Part shown: one piece after another, positions 30,656 to 44,138 of the stretch | How positions within the stretch are numbered: the first letter of the stretch is position 1 | Layout of the letters: every line of letters starts with the position of its first letter | Source: Saccharum officinarum | Lineage: Eukaryota > Streptophyta > Magnoliopsida > Poales > Poaceae | NCBI GenBank assembly: GCA_020631735.1 | Contig: CM036209.1 | Span: 3,757,451 to 3,821,450, forward strand | Reading direction: 5' to 3' | DNA length: 64,000 nt | Made by a program: the position numbers and the translations under genes | Notes under the pieces: model-generated | Seen by the model: only the letters and a program-made list of their open reading frames with translations | Databases searched by the model: none | What the model was told of the DNA's origin: nothing

Positions 30656-30907
30656 TGTTGGAGATAAATCACAGGTTTGGGGCTGAAATTTCTATTCCAT
30701 TAGCCTTGCCAAAACATGACAGATTGGAGATACATATAGGACTGCTTACTTGGTTCTCAAGGAATGTTTTCAGCATATCCTAAAGATGCTAAAGCATATA
30801 GTATAAAGTAAAGATGCTAAAGTAAAGATGCTAAAGTAGATGCTAATGGAGATAAGGTGGGGACATAGCCACCAACCACTCTAGATACAACCAGACTTAT
30901 GCTGTCA
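30656..30907 (-). repeat. 3' LTR of outer copia element
   Basis: 252 bp, carrying a run of AAAGATGCTAAAGTA repeats near 30800-30840 that also occurs in the other LTR. Confidence 0.9.
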
Positions 30908-30915
30908 TTCTCCCC

Positions 30916-33900
30916 CTAAGTCTTGTGTGGCGCCTTCTGGGGAATTTGAACCATCCCAATCCTGGCGCAAAGCTCCTGGAACTTCACCCGTCCAAGGGAC
31001 TTGGTGAGAAGGTCGGCGAGCTGATCCTGGGTGTTGGTGTAGCCGGCCTTGATGCTCCTCTCATCCAAGCAGCACCTGATAAAGTGGTACTTGATGCGGA
31101 TGTGCTTGCTGCGCTCATGGAAGACAGGGTTCTTCGCCAAGGCCAAGGCGGACTTGTTGTTCACCCTGAGCTCCACTGCTTCTGCGTCTCTTCCCAGGAG
31201 ATTGCCCAGCAGCCGAGCCAACCAGAGAGCTTGAGTCGAAGCAGTTGTGGCAACGATGTACTCCGCCTCGCAATTGGACAGAGCCACCACTTGCTGCTTG
31301 ACCGACTGCCAACTAATCAGGCACTTACCGAGGAAGAATAGTGTCCCACTGGTGCTCTTGCTTGTGTCGATGTCGCCGGCGAGGTCATTGTCACTATACC
31401 CGATGAAGTGCTCCGCACCGGGACACCTCGGTTAGTGCAAGCCGTAGTCGACGGTGCCCTTGACGTAGTGGAGAATCCTCTTGACAGCCTGCTGATGCTC
31501 CGTCGTCGGTCGCTACATGAACCGATTGACGTAGCCAACAGCGAACGCCAGGTCCGGCCGCGTGTGGACGAGGTAGCGAAGACTGCCCACAATGCACCGG
31601 TACTCCATGGCGTCGACCTCCTTAGCCATGCTGTCGCGACTCAGCTTCAGCCTCTCCGCCATGGGAGTGTAGGCTAGGTTGCAGCCGGTGAGCCCGCCCA
31701 ACTCGACGATACGCTTGGCGTAGGCAGTCTGGCGAAGGGATATGCCGAAGCTGTCCTGATGGACCTCAATCCCTAGGTAGAAGGAGAGGAGACCCAAGTA
31801 ACTCATCTGGAAGGTGGCCTTCATCCCCTCCTTGAATGCCTCCACCTCGGTCTCCTTGGTGCCGGTGATCATCAAGTCGTCGATGTAGACACCTACCAAT
31901 AGGGCATTGTCATCCTTGCCCCGCCGGTAGACAACAGCCTCCTGATGACTCTGCTCGAACCCCATTTGCTTGAGAGTGGAGTCCAACTTGGCGTTCCATG
32001 CTCGTGGCGCCTGCCGCAAGCCGTAGAGGGCCTTGCACAGGCGGAGAACCTTGTTCTCCTTGCCGGGGATGACGAATCTCGACGGCTGGTGGACGTAGAC
32101 CTCCTTTAGGTCACCATTGAGGAAGGCAGACTTGACGTCCATGTGGTGCATACGCCATCCCTCCTAGGCTGCCAGCGCGAGGAGACGAACGGACTCCATC
32201 CGTGTGATGGGCGCGAAGGCGTCATTGAAGTCGACACCCTCCTGCTGGACGAACTCGCGAGCCACCAGACGCGCCTTGGGCTTGATCACCGCCCCAGCCT
32301 CATCCTTCTTGAGCTTGTAGACCCACTTAAGGGTGATGGCGCGGTGGCTGGTAGGAAGATCCGCCAGCTCCCATGTCCGGTTCCGCTCGACCGCATCCAT
32401 CTCCTGCTGCATCGTGACGCGCCATGCCGTGTCTCCCTCCGTCTCAGTGAAGGAGCGAGGCTCGCCGTCCTCATGCGCCAGGTGCTGCTCTGCCTCGAAG
32501 TCATGCACCGCCATCTCAGGGACAGGCTGATCGCCGAGGATGTTGTCCACGGTGCGGTATCATAGAGGCTCGCTGTCGTGGTAGGCATCGACACGGTCCT
32601 CATCATTGGACAGCGGAGTGGTGAGCTCCACCGTGCGCTGACGGGCCGAAGCTGCTGGTGCCGATCCTAGAGGTATTGGCGCATGTGCAGGAGAGTGGGG
32701 AGCTGGTGTAGCAGAGTGGGGCACCACCGGTGTAGGAGAGCGGGGCGTAGCCAGTGGTGTAGGCGGTGGAGGACTCGCCGGAGCTGATGGCGAGCCGGGT
32801 GCTGAGGGCCGAGGTGGACGAGCTCGGTGAAGACGAGCTGCTAGCTCCCCCGGCTCCCTCAAAGTGAACGCAGTTGACAACGAAGTCTCTGACAGTCAAA
32901 GTCGAGCCGTCGTCCACCGCCTTGTCCCAAGCCTAGCCTCGCCCTTCATCGAACACGACGTCCTAGGAGATGCAGACGTGCTGTGTCGCAGGGTCAAGGA
33001 TGCGGTAGGCCTTGACGCCCTCCGCGTAGCCGATGAAGACCCCTGGTGTTCTCCGATCGTCGAGCTTGCCGACGTGGTTGAGCTCCTTGGCGAAGGCGAG
33101 ATAGCCAAAGATGCGGAGGTGGCTCACCACCGGCTTGCGCCCATGCCAGGCCTCGTACGGCGTCTTACCGTCAAGGGCCTTGGTGCGCGAGTGGTTGAGA
33201 TGGACGACAGTCATCACCGCCTCCCCCCAGTAGATTGTCGGCATCCCTCTCTGCTTGAGGAGGGCACGGACGGTAGCCACCACTGTCTGGTTGCGGCGCT
33301 CAATGATGCCGTTCTGCTGTGGGGTGTACGGCGCGGAGAAGTGGCGTTGGATTCCCTCGTCGGCACAGTACGACGTGAACTCAACCACCGTGAACTCACC
33401 GCCATTGTCGGTGTGTAGCACCCGAAGCTTGCAGCCACACTCCTTCTCTGCAGCAGCTTGATGGCGCTTGATGGTGTCCGCAGCCGCTGCCTTGGTGTCG
33501 AGCAAGACTGCCCACATGTAGCGGGACACGTCGTCGACGAGCAGGAGGAAGAAGCACCGGCCTCCAGGTGTAGTCGGTGTCACGGGGCCGCAGAGGTCAT
33601 CATGCATGAGCTCCAGCTTCTCCTTGGCGCGGAAGCTCGCCTGGCGAGGAAAGGGGAATCGCCGCTGCTTGGTGAGGACGCAGGTGTCGCAAAACTGCTC
33701 CATGTGCTCGACTCGCGGCATGCCCTGCGCCACCTCCTTGTTGCCGAGCTGCTTTAGGGCCTCGAAGTTGAGGTGCCCAAAGCACTTGTGCCACCGCCAG
33801 GCGTCGTCGTCACGGCAGGCTACAAGGCACATGGGCTGCGCCACCTGTACGTGGAGGATGTAGAGGTGGTTGGCGCCTCTGTTCACCTTGGCGAGAAGGC

Positions 33901-35215
33901 GACGATGGCAATCCTAGATCCGCAGGACCTCGTGCTCGATCTCCATGCGTGAGCCATTCTCATCCAGCTGTCCCTAGCTGATGATGGAGTTCCTTAGCGC
34001 GGGGATGTAGTAGACGCCGGTGAGCAGCCGGTGCTCGCCGGTCTTGGCGGTGAAGATAACGGAGCCGACGCCCTTGATCTCCACGACGGAGGCGTCCCCA
34101 AACTTGATGGAGCCTCGAATGCTGGAGTCGAGCTCGGAGAAGAACTCCCGCCGCCCAGTCATGTGTTGAGAGGCACCGGTGTCGAGGCACCACCTATCGA
34201 TCTTATCGTCGCCGGACCCATTGCCTAGGAAGACATGGGCCCGCGGCTCGTTAAGGTGGAGGAGTGCGGTGGCGGTCGGTGCGGGAGGGGAGTGCGGCTC
34301 GATGCTCCCATGTACAAAGAACAGAGCCGCCTCGTCATCCTCCTGCGCTTGCGCGACGTGTGCCTGACCGCCGCCCTTCACCTACCGGTAGTCCTTGGCC
34401 CAGTGGTCGGTCCTCCCGCAGCTGTTGCAGGTGTCATCGCGGGTAGCCTTGCGCTCACCGTCAGTGCCGCTAGGAGCACCACCATGCGCCTTGTCCCGCT
34501 TGCACGGTCGACGCTTGTAGCTGCTCGACGAACCCGAAGCCGAAGAGCCCAAGGCCTCCCCCTTCTTCTGCTCTTGCTGGCGAGCGAGCCACTGCTCCTC
34601 GGTGAAGAGAAGCTTGCCACCGATAGTGACCGGCTCTGAGGGAGGTAGCTACTCACGGTTGTCGATGGCCTTGAGGCGACCCGTCACCTCATCGATCGAC
34701 AGCTCAGAGAAGTCCAGCAACATCTCTATGGCGATGGCGACCTACGAGTACTTCTTGGGGACGACGTGGAGGAACTTCTCAACAGCTCTCTCTTCGTCGA
34801 TGTCATCATCGCCGTACCACGCCAACTGTTGCATCAGGGTGTTGAGGCGAAGAGCGAAGTTGTCGATGTCCTCATCCGACTTGAAAGCCAGGTTCTCCCA
34901 CTCCTGACGCAGCTTCTGAAGCGTGGATCTACGGGCGCGGTCGCTGCCGATGCGCGCCGCGGTGATGGCGTCCCAGGCGTCCATGGTGGCCCGCTCGTTC
35001 GCGAGGGAGGAGTGCATTTCCATCGGAATAGCAGCAAGGAGCGCCTCCAGCGCCCGCCGATCCTCGTCGAAGTCGGCATCGCAGTACCGTACCGCATCCC
35101 ACATGCACCGCGCCTGCATCTTCACCTTCATCACCATGGACCACGTGGCATAGTTGGTCTTGGTGAGCATGGGCCATCCGCCGCCGGTGCCAGCGTCCTT
35201 GAAGACGGTCTGCAT
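30916..35215 (-). pseudogene. outer copia gag-pol, interrupted by many stops
   Basis: In coding order: gag UBN2 domain (34742-35215, KTNYATWSMVMKVKMQ, LRQEWENLAFKSDEDIDNFA), CCHC region and protease (33974-34381, LDTGASQHMTG), integrase (32963-33886, HKCFGHLNFEAL, DDLCGPVTPTTPGG, DNGGEFT, PQQNGIIERRN), reverse transcriptase (31513-32550, [42 protein letters not shown]) and RNase H (30916-31290, NCEAEYIVA, DQLADLLTKSLGR). The frame is largely kept but broken by about ten stops, nearly all explicable as CAG-to-TAG, TGG-to-TAG/TAA or CGA-to-TGA changes. Inactive. Confidence 0.9.
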
Positions 35216-35549
35216 GGCGGGAGGAGAGCCGAGGCGGCCACGACAACCATGGTGTCGGTCCGGGGAAGGGGAGGCGCGCCGCCTACAAGGGCTGTGTGCG
35301 TCAGTGTCCCGTCCACCCGTCTCGCGATAGTCAAAGCCGTGTCCGTGCCGCGCCCGTGCTTCCCGTTCACCGAAGGCCTAGTCTGCCTCCAGCCGCACCG
35401 CTTCCTCCCGCAGTCGCTGCGCCTCCAGTGCGTGGTCGACTCGCGGATCACGCCAGGGGTCCCATCTGCCTGGAGCACCACCGAGGCCGCGGCCGCCTAG
35501 AGCACCGTTGAGGCCATGTCCGTGCAGGTCCGCATCGCGTGCGCCCTGC

Positions 35550-37537
35550 TGAAAGGTCTTAATGGGTAGAGGGGGGGTGAATAGCCTATTAAAATTTTCT
35601 ATAAAGACAAGCTAAGCAAGTTTATCAATAAAACAAATAGCGAGATGCGAGTTTTGCTTAGCCTACGGGGTGTTTGCAAGCCACCTAACCAATTCACAAT
35701 TCTAGTGTATTTGCACTCAACCGCACAAGTCAAACCGAGAAGGAAACTACAACTAGCAAGCTACATAAAGAAGCTACTCTAGCAAAGCTAACTAGCTAGC
35801 AAAGATAACTAAGAAAGTAATGCGGAGTTGAGTTAGGAGGGTATGACCGAGGGGCGAAGTATTGAGCCAACCAATCAATATGATCAAGAGATGAATACCA
35901 CAATATACAACCACCGGGATAGATCAAACACAATAAGGATGATGACACAAAGATTTATCCCGAGGTTCACGTGCTTGCCGGCACGCTAGTCCCCGTTGTG
36001 TCCCTCTTCACCACGTGGTTCGGTGGCTAATCAGTCACACACCGAGCCTCTCAAAAGGCGCCACAAGAACCTACCAAATGGCAAAAGGTTGCAATGACAC
36101 GAGCAATATACTAACGTTGCCTTTGGTGCTTCGCCGAGGTAGGCACAAACCCCTCACAATCACCGGAGGTGGCCAAGAACAATCACCAACTCTTGCCAAC
36201 GCCTCCAAGCTGCTTTAAACCGTCTAGGTGGCGGCAACCACCAAGAGAAACAAGAATCCCACAGCAAATCAACCACCAAGTGCCAACTAGATGCTATCTC
36301 ACAATGCAAATGCACTTGGATCACTCAATCTCACTTCGAATATGCAAAGAAGCAAGAGAGATGAGTGGGAGGGGAGTTGCTTAGCTCAAAGTGCTCACAA
36401 GTATGTCAAATGTTCGAGAGATATCCGAGAGGGTGAGCCTTGAGCCGGCCAACGAGTATTTATAGATGTACCCCTTCGAATAGAGCCGTTAGAAACTTAA
36501 ACAGCCGAAATCGTGCTGACCGGACGCGCTGGTCCAACTGACCGGACGCGCCGGTCGCCCAACGGCTAACTCGTGAAGTACTGACCGGACGCGCTGGTCC
36601 AAACGACCGGACGCGCTGGTCGCCCAACGGCTAACTGCGAACCAACGACCGGACGCGCTGGTCCAACTGACCGGACGCGCCGGGAACGACCAGACGCGCT
36701 GGTCCCGTGAAGGACCGGACACGCTGGTCGCCTGAGCAGCGCTCAACGAAACAGTGACTGGACGCACTGAAGAAAATGACCGGACGCGACAGTGCCAGCG
36801 TCCAGTTAGAGTCCAGTAAGCTCTCTGAATGACCGGACGCGTCCGATCATCAGTGACCGGACGCGCCTCGCGTCCGATCATCGAACTAAAAAATGCGCAG
36901 ACACTGACCGGACGCGTCCGGTCATGCAAAGACCGCGTCTGGTTCAGCGTCCGGTCACCTCTGTGACCTCCGTTCGCCTCTGTTTCTTTTCCAGACTTCC
37001 GGCGTAGTGAAAAATAGTCGTTTCAACTTCTCGGAAACGCCTGAATCCCGCCGAGCAAGCTCGGCGGGAGGGAGAGAGGAACCCAAACCCTCTCTACCGC
37101 TCAAACTCCACCGTCGTCGCAAACGTGCTAACACCACTAAGTGATCTTCATCATGTGTGAGTGTGTTAGCATTTTCACAATCATTTTTTGAGGCGTTATT
37201 AGTTCTATCCAAATGCATATGATCATGAAATGCACATCTAGAGGCACTTAGGAGTTCAATAGCCGCGTCATTCCCCTCTTTATAGTACGGCTATCTATCC
37301 TATAATGTAACCACACCCACTAGGTGTCTTGGTTACTAAAACACAACCCTTAAGCATATACCTTTGCCTTGATCACGTAGGGTTGCATCCAAATCCAAGT
37401 GTGGCCATCATGATCACCATGTCCATCTTGCCACCAACCTTGGAATGTACTAATCCTCATATGCTACATACAACTTAGGCATATGATTTGTACTTAGGCA
37501 TTGTCACTAATTACCAACACCAAACATAGGACTTTCA
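35550..37537 (-). repeat. 3' LTR of inner copia element
   Basis: 1988 bp, very similar to 44139-46132. It contains the GACCGGACGCG repeat cluster and an AAGCTCGGCGGGA-type palindrome (near 37055-37070). Confidence 0.92.
36515..36960. repeat. GACCGGACGCG repeat cluster in the LTR
   Basis: More than a dozen copies of the core ACCGGACGCG(C/T) with spacers such as CTGGTCCAACT and CTGGTCGCCCAACGGCTAAC. Several copies are palindromic (GACCGGACGCGTCCGGTC). The same cluster recurs at 45104-45560 in the other LTR. Confidence 0.85.
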
Positions 37538-38666
37538 ATCTCCCTCTTGTTGGTAATTGGTGACAACCCTTTCACAAAGATGTTATGATAAAATTTTGAT
37601 TGAACCCATGTCACATTGTCCAAGTATATTACCATGTGTAAGAATTATGGACATGTGATCGTGAATTTAAATTGATAGCAATGGCTCCCCCTACATGTAT
37701 GCTATATGTTTGGATTTTGGAAGCATACATTGTTAGATAGGAAAGATTAGGAGCATTGACTATCAATAGGTGCTAAGTGTTTAAGATTATAGACCTTTGA
37801 AGCATGATACCATCGGAGTAGCGATAAACACCATCTTAGCACCTTGTGTAGTTAGATACCACTTGTAAAAACACAAACATAACTAGAAACCTCGTGAGAT
37901 CAACATTATAAGCAATGTTCTAGTACCACTTTGAAAAACATGAAGCAAGAAAAATCTAACTACTTCCTATTCATGCTAGTACCTCAATTCACCTTTAAAT
38001 TGTATACTAGCAAGTCACCACACAAGCAAAGTATCGGAGAAAAAGAAATGCATAACTATGCATCATACAAATGAAGTGCACATGGAAATGCAACATTCAT
38101 GTTTAAGAGCTTGCTCCCCCTACTTGTGTGCTCAAAATTTTAGTTGATCCCCTTCTTTTATCAATTTTCCCCTTTGTGCTTCTCCCCCTTTGAGTTCTAT
38201 CTTTGTGAACAACATTTTCTCCCCCTTTGGCACTAATTGACCACAAGGAGCAAACTTTAGATAGATTATCATGTTGAAATATGGGGTGAGGATCAAGTTT
38301 GTGATTCAACCTAGATTGCTTGCATAAATAAAATGCTTCGGTTTGATCCAAGGGCAAGCTTCTTCACACCTCATTGGAACGGTTATCATGCTCCATGTTG
38401 AAGCAAATATTTAGACAAGCTTTCTAGATTAGACACTTAGGATCACAAGCTATTTAAACAAGTTATATGCTACCACTAGATCATACAAGACATGGAAACA
38501 ATAGTGGCACCATATAAACTTCAAATTCATTTGATTTTCATGAATGAGCCTAAAACATGTAAATTATGACTAGATGCACTAAACAAGTCCTTAGCATAGA
38601 ATGTATGACATGTCAACCAATTGTACCTTGGGGCTCGAAGGAGAGGCATGTCATATATGGGGTGCA
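37538..38666 (-). other. 3' non-coding region of inner copia with several polypurine-like tracts
   Basis: AT-rich, non-coding. Besides the tract at the LTR border, the minus strand has GGGGGAG-type runs near 37684, 38112, 38182 and 38219. Long 3' non-coding regions with repeated purine tracts are known in the SIRE/Maximus lineage. Confidence 0.6.
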
Positions 38667-41600
38667 TCAACTCATGTTGGAGAAGTCAAGTATGTTCAAC
38701 TCATTCTTTAGCTTGTGAAATCTCTTCTCATCAAGTGGCTTGGTGAATAGATCGGCTAATTGATCTTCGGTGCCCACACTCTCAATAGCAATATCACCCT
38801 TTTGTTGATGATCTCTAATAAAGTGATGACGAACATCAATATGCTTTGTTCTTTGATGTTGAACCGGATTGTTGGTTAGCTTCACGGCACTTTCATTGTC
38901 ACATAGCAATGGCACATTCTTGAAATTGATTCCAAAATCCTTCAATGTTGCCTTCATCCACAAGATTTGTGCACAACAACTACCCGCGGCGATGTATTCG
39001 GCTTCGGCGGTAGATAGTGCAATACTATTTTGCTTCTTGGATGACCATGAGACAAGTGATCTTCCCAACAATTGACAAGTCTCGGAGGTGCTCTTTCTCT
39101 CCACTTTGTCACCGGCATAGTCGGAATCCGAATATCCAACTAGCTCAAAGCTTGCACCTTTGGGATACTATAATCCAACATCTTGTGTATGCTTTAAGTA
39201 CCTCAATATTCTCTTTGTTGTCTTCAAATGACTTTCTCTTGGTGAGGCTTGAAATCTTGCACACATGCATACACTAAACATCACATCGGGCCTTGATGCC
39301 GTCACGTAGAGTAGGCTACCAATCATTGATCTATATAGCTTTTGATCCACCATGTTGCCATTCTTGTCACTATCTAAGGTTCCACTAGTGCTCATTGGGG
39401 TTGTAATGCCCTTTGCAACTTCCATGCCAAACTTCTTGATCATATCTTTGATGTATTTGGTTTGGCTCACAAATGTTCCTTCCTTCATTTGTTTGATTTG
39501 AAGTCCAAGAAAGAAACTAAGTTCACCAATCATTGACATTTCAAATTCCTTTGCCATTATTTTCCCAAACTCATCACAATAATCTTGATTGGTTGAACCA
39601 AATATGATATCATCAACATATATTTGCAACACAAACAAGTCTTTCCCAATCTTCTTGGTGAATAGTGTTGTATCAACTTTGCCCATGACAAATCCTTTGG
39701 ATAGCAAGAAGTCTCTCAATCTTTCATACCATGCTCTAGGTGCTTGCTTCAATCCATACAAAGCTTTTCTCAATTTGTATACATGATTGGGTTTCTTGTC
39801 ATCTTCAGATCCGGGAGGTTGCTCCACATACACCTCCTCTTGGATGTACCCATTTAGAAATGCACTCTTCACATCCATTTGATATAGCTTGATATTGTGA
39901 GCACAAGCATAGGCAAGTAAGATCCTAATTGCTTCCAATCTTGCAACCGGGGCATAAGTTTCACCAAAGTCAAGACCCTCTATTTGTGTGTAACCTTGAG
40001 CCACTAGTCTTGCTTTGTTCCTTACTACTATCCCATCTTGATCTTGCTTGTTGCGAAAGACCCATCTTGTTCCAATGACATTGTGATCCTTAGGCCTTTC
40101 CACTAGTTCCCACACTTCATTTCTCTTGAAGTTGTTGAGCTCTTCATGCATTGCATTTACCCAATCTGGATCTCTCAATGCTTTATTAATGTCCTTGGGT
40201 TCTTCCATTGACACAAAGGAAGAGTGAGCACAAAAAGATATCAATCTTGATCTAGTTTGAACTCCTCTTTGTATGTCACCAATGATGGAATCCAATGGAT
40301 GGTCTCTTGCAATGTGAGTTGGTTGAAGCACTTGCACTTGATTGCTTGGATATTGATGTTGGTCATGAGTTGGAGATGATGAACTAGCCACTTGTTGATC
40401 TTGTTGCACTTGAGATGATGTACTAGCTTGATTTTGCATTAGAGAACCGCTAGCTTGTGTAATTGGACTTTGGAGCACTTAATCTTTATTGTCATCCATA
40501 TCAATCACTTGCTTTGGCCTAATATCACCAATATCCATTTCTTTCATAGCATTGGTCAATTGAGTTCCTCTCACATCATCCAAGTTATCTTCTTCATCTT
40601 GAGAACCATTGGTTTCATCAAACTCAACATCATGCACTTCTTCAAGTTGACCACTAGCCAAATTCTAAACTCTATAAGCTTTGCTAGTAGTGGAGTAACC
40701 AAGTAGGAATCCTTCATCACATTTCTTCTCAAACTTGCTCAATCTAGTGCCTTTCTTTAAGATATAGCATTTGCAACCAAATACCCGAAAGTATGCAATG
40801 TTAGGCTTTCTTCCATTTAAGATCTCATATGGTGTTTTCTCTAAGAACTTATGACAATAGAGACGATTGCTATAGAAGCAAGCCGTGTTGATTGCTTTGG
40901 CCCAAAATGAATGACTCACATTATACTCATTCAACATTGATCTTGCCATATCAATTAAGGTTCTATTTTTCCTCTCAACTAGGCTATTAGATTGAGGTGT
41001 ATACTTGGCCGAGAATTGATGTTTGATTGCAAACTCATCACATAGCTCATCAACTCTTGTGTTTCTAAACTCACTTCCATTGTCACTTCTCATTTTTTTG
41101 ATTGTGGTCTCAAACTCATTTTGCACTCTCTTGATGAAATTCTTGAATATATCAAATACATCACTTTTGTCCCCAAGAAAGAATACCCATGTATATCTAG
41201 TGAAATCATCCACAATCACAAAGCCATACTTGTTGCCACCAATGCTTGTGTATGTAGTTGGCCCAAATAGATCCATGTGCAACAACTCAAATGCCTTGGA
41301 AGTACTCATAATGCTCTTCAATGGATGAGTGTTGCCCACTTGCTTTCCGGCTTAACATGCACTACATAGCTTATCCTTCTCAAATGTGACATCCTTCAAG
41401 CCTCTAACTAAGTCATGCTTCACTAACTTGTTCAATTGCTTCATGCCAACATGACCAAGTCTTCTATGCCATAACCAACCCATACTTGATTTGGTGAGCA
41501 AGCATGTTGAAAGTTGAGTGTCACTAGCATTGAAATCAACCAAGTATAGATTCTTAAATCTAAAGCCTTTGAAGATCAAGTTGGAGCCATCAACACTAAC

Positions 41601-41867
41601 TATCTCCACATCATCAACACCAAATATGCACTTGAAACCAAGATCACACAATTGAGCAACCGACAACAAGTTGAAATTGAGCTTTTCAACTAATAGCACA
41701 TTGGAGATGCTATGATCATTTGAGATTGCAATCCTTCCAAGAACCTTCACATTACCCTTGCTATTGTCACCAAATGTGATACTATCAATGCCACTATCAT
41801 TTGATTTGAGAGAGTTGAACATTCTTGAATCACTGGTCATATGTTGAGAGCACTCACTATCAAGCAC
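38667..41867 (-). pseudogene. inner copia pol: protease, integrase, RT, RNase H with stops
   Basis: In coding order: protease and GAG-pre-integrase (41352-41867), integrase core (40665-41339, MDLFGPTTYTSIGGNKYGFV, SDNGSEFRN, PQSNSLVERKNRT), connector (40479-40661), RT (39168-40478, [59 protein letters not shown]) and RNase H (38667-39104, LSTAEAEYIAA, DNESAVKL, EDQLADLFTKPL). Four in-frame stops separate the parts, three of which fit TGG-to-TAG or CAA-to-TAA. The protease motif reads LDSECSQHM instead of the usual DSG, so the catalytic triplet is altered. Confidence 0.9.
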
Positions 41868-41909
41868 CCAATGCCTTCCTCCAGTCTTGTAATTTACCTA
41901 CAAAATAAT

Positions 41910-44084
41910 TTAATGTCTTTTAGGTACCCATACTTGCTTGGGTCCTTGGAGGTTAGTAACTAAGCTCTTTGGTACCCAAATGACCTTCTTCTTTGGGCCC
42001 ACAATTGGTGTACCAACAAACCTAGCATGCACACCTTTATCACCCTTGGTAAGCACATAACAAGAATCAAAAGGAATGTAAGGTACATTAGCATTTTTCT
42101 TGTTCTTGTTCATTTTATTGCAATTAATCTCTAGATGCCCAACTTGTTTGCATCTATTGCAATAACGACCATTGCCCTTCACAAAGCGAGGCTTTGGAGT
42201 AACAAAGGCCGCCTTGCCCTTCTTGGGAGTATAGCCCAAACCCTCTTTGTTAAGAGAGAACCTTTGGCTACCCAAGTATTTTAGCAAGCGGGCATCCCCA
42301 CCATAGGCATTGCCTAATGCGCGGGTGAGATCATCCACCTCTTTCTTGAGAGTCTCATTCTCAACCACAAGTGATGAATCACTAGTAGTAGAGGTAGAGT
42401 TGGTTGGGGTGGATGATGATGAGTTACATGAAGCATTAGTAGGACCTACAAATAAAGAATCATCAATAATATCACATGTTAGTCCAATATCACAAGTGAC
42501 AATCACTTGCTCTTCCTTAGCTTCCTTCATGAGCTTCTCCAACTTGAGGTCCTTTTCCTTGATGAGCTCAAGTAGAGTGGAGTGGGCTTCCTTAAGCCTA
42601 GTGTGAGCAATTTCAAGATCCTCGTGGTCTTCCTTTAGACACTCACGAGAAGCCTCTAGCTCATCAAAGGATTTTCTAAGAGCTTTGAGCTCTTGTTCAA
42701 TTCCTTTGCACTCCTTACTCTTTTTGAGAGCAACAAGCTCCTCCATCAAGGCATCATTTTTATTGCTCTTGGCAATGAGCTCTTGTTCCAAGATTTTATA
42801 TTTCTTGGTGGTCCTCTTGTAGCCCTTGCTCATTTGATCTATTATGCCCAATAGATCATCCTTGGAGTAGTCCTCATCCTCCTCATCATCACTCCTACAA
42901 CCATCACTAGCACAAGAATCATCATCACTATCATTATATTTTACCTTGGTAGGCTTGGCCATAAGGCATGTCGATGTAGTGTCGAAGATGGATGGCTTGT
43001 TGGAGAGGGCGATGTTTGCAATGGCTCGCCGAGTGGTCCTTTCATCATCACTAGAGCTTGCATCATCATCACTATCCGAGTTGTCACTATCCCAAGTGAC
43101 CACATAACCACCACCCTTCTTCTTGTTGAATGTGAAGCTCTTCTTTGCTTTCTTATTCTTCTTGTTCTTCTTGAGCTTCAACTCCCCATCATGATATCTT
43201 TTGTCTTCATAGGGGCACTTTGCCACTACATGATCGGGGCTATTGCAATTGTAGCAAAGCACCTCCTTTGTCTTCATGAAGTCCCTTCTCTTTCTTGAAC
43301 CATAGCTTCTCTTCTTCATGAACCGACCCATCTTTTGCACTAGAAGGGCCATGATCTCATCATCAAATGGATCATCATCATCAACAACCTTGCTCTTACC
43401 CTTGGAAGAAGAAGCCTTGAATGCGGTGGTCTTCTCTTGCTTGACCTTAATCTCCTTCTTCTCATCTTCATCTTCATCATCATCATATTGAGCATCGGTC
43501 ATGACATCTCCAAGCACTTGGTTTGGAGTCACCTTGTCCAAACCCTCTCTTTGAATCATCTTCCTCAATATAGCAAACTTCTTAGGTAAGTTCATCAAGA
43601 ACTTATGTGAGAAGTCCTTGTCCTTGACATCTTCTCCTAGGCTCTTGAGATCATTGACAATAACTTGTAGCCTATAGAACATCTCTGGTATGGACTCATC
43701 ATCCTTCATCTTGAAGCTTGCAAACTTATCCTTAAGCATATAGAGCTTGGCACTCTTTACCGTTGAAGTGCCCTCATATGTTTCCTCTAATCTTGTCCAC
43801 ACTTCACTTGCCATCTCAAGATCCTTGATTTGCTCAAAGACCTTTGCATCAATCCCATTGTAGAGAGTATTGAGAGCCATAGTGTTGCATTGGTTGTTGA
43901 TGCGATCATTGTTGGTGAGGTTGTCGGGATCAATGATAGCATAATCATGGTGTGTCACCTTCCAAACGTTCTCATGAATAGAGCCAAGATATTGCTTCAT
44001 CTTTCTTTTCCAATGATCAAAAGATGTGACACCATCAAAGAATAGAGGTTTGCCCCCGACATGGTTGAACACAGCTTGAGCCAT
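41910..44084 (-). CDS. inner copia gag (724 residues)
   Basis: Open from MAQAVFNHVGGKPLFFDG to VWVPKRH. The N-terminal half is a UBN2/gag domain (FDHWKRKMKQYL, KLYMLKDKFASFKM). A CCHC knuckle CYNCNSPDHVVAKC lies near residue 277-290. It is followed by acidic and Lys-rich segments and a coiled-coil (about 420-540). A second knuckle CNRCKQVGHLEINC lies near 640-655. Gag forms the cytoplasmic particle and binds element RNA. This is the only full-length gene of the element, and pol lies downstream beyond a stop. Confidence 0.9.
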   Translation of the reverse strand: MAQAVFNHVGGKPLFFDGVTSFDHWKRKMKQYLGSIHENVWKVTHHDYAIIDPDNLTNNDRINNQCNTMALNTLYNGIDAKVFEQIKDLEMASEVWTRLEETYEGTSTVKSAKLYMLKDKFASFKMKDDESIPEMFYRLQVIVNDLKSLGEDVKDKDFSHKFLMNLPKKFAILRKMIQREGLDKVTPNQVLGDVMTDAQYDDDEDEDEKKEIKVKQEKTTAFKASSSKGKSKVVDDDDPFDDEIMALLVQKMGRFMKKRSYGSRKRRDFMKTKEVLCYNCNSPDHVVAKCPYEDKRYHDGELKLKKNKKNKKAKKSFTFNKKKGGGYVVTWDSDNSDSDDDASSSDDERTTRRAIANIALSNKPSIFDTTSTCLMAKPTKVKYNDSDDDSCASDGCRSDDEEDEDYSKDDLLGIIDQMSKGYKRTTKKYKILEQELIAKSNKNDALMEELVALKKSKECKGIEQELKALRKSFDELEASRECLKEDHEDLEIAHTRLKEAHSTLLELIKEKDLKLEKLMKEAKEEQVIVTCDIGLTCDIIDDSLFVGPTNASCNSSSSTPTNSTSTTSDSSLVVENETLKKEVDDLTRALGNAYGGDARLLKYLGSQRFSLNKEGLGYTPKKGKAAFVTPKPRFVKGNGRYCNRCKQVGHLEINCNKMNKNKKNANVPYIPFDSCYVLTKGDKGVHARFVGTPIVGPKKKVIWVPKSLVTNLQGPKQVWVPKRH

Positions 44085-44138
44085 TTTACACCGAGGTTGT
44101 TAAGCCTTGAAAACGGTGACCACGGCTCCGATACCACT

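Noticed and set aside
31408..35500. Long plus-strand open frames across the outer copia element
   Set aside because: The minus strand encodes recognisable gag-pol there. The plus-strand frames are antisense shadows.
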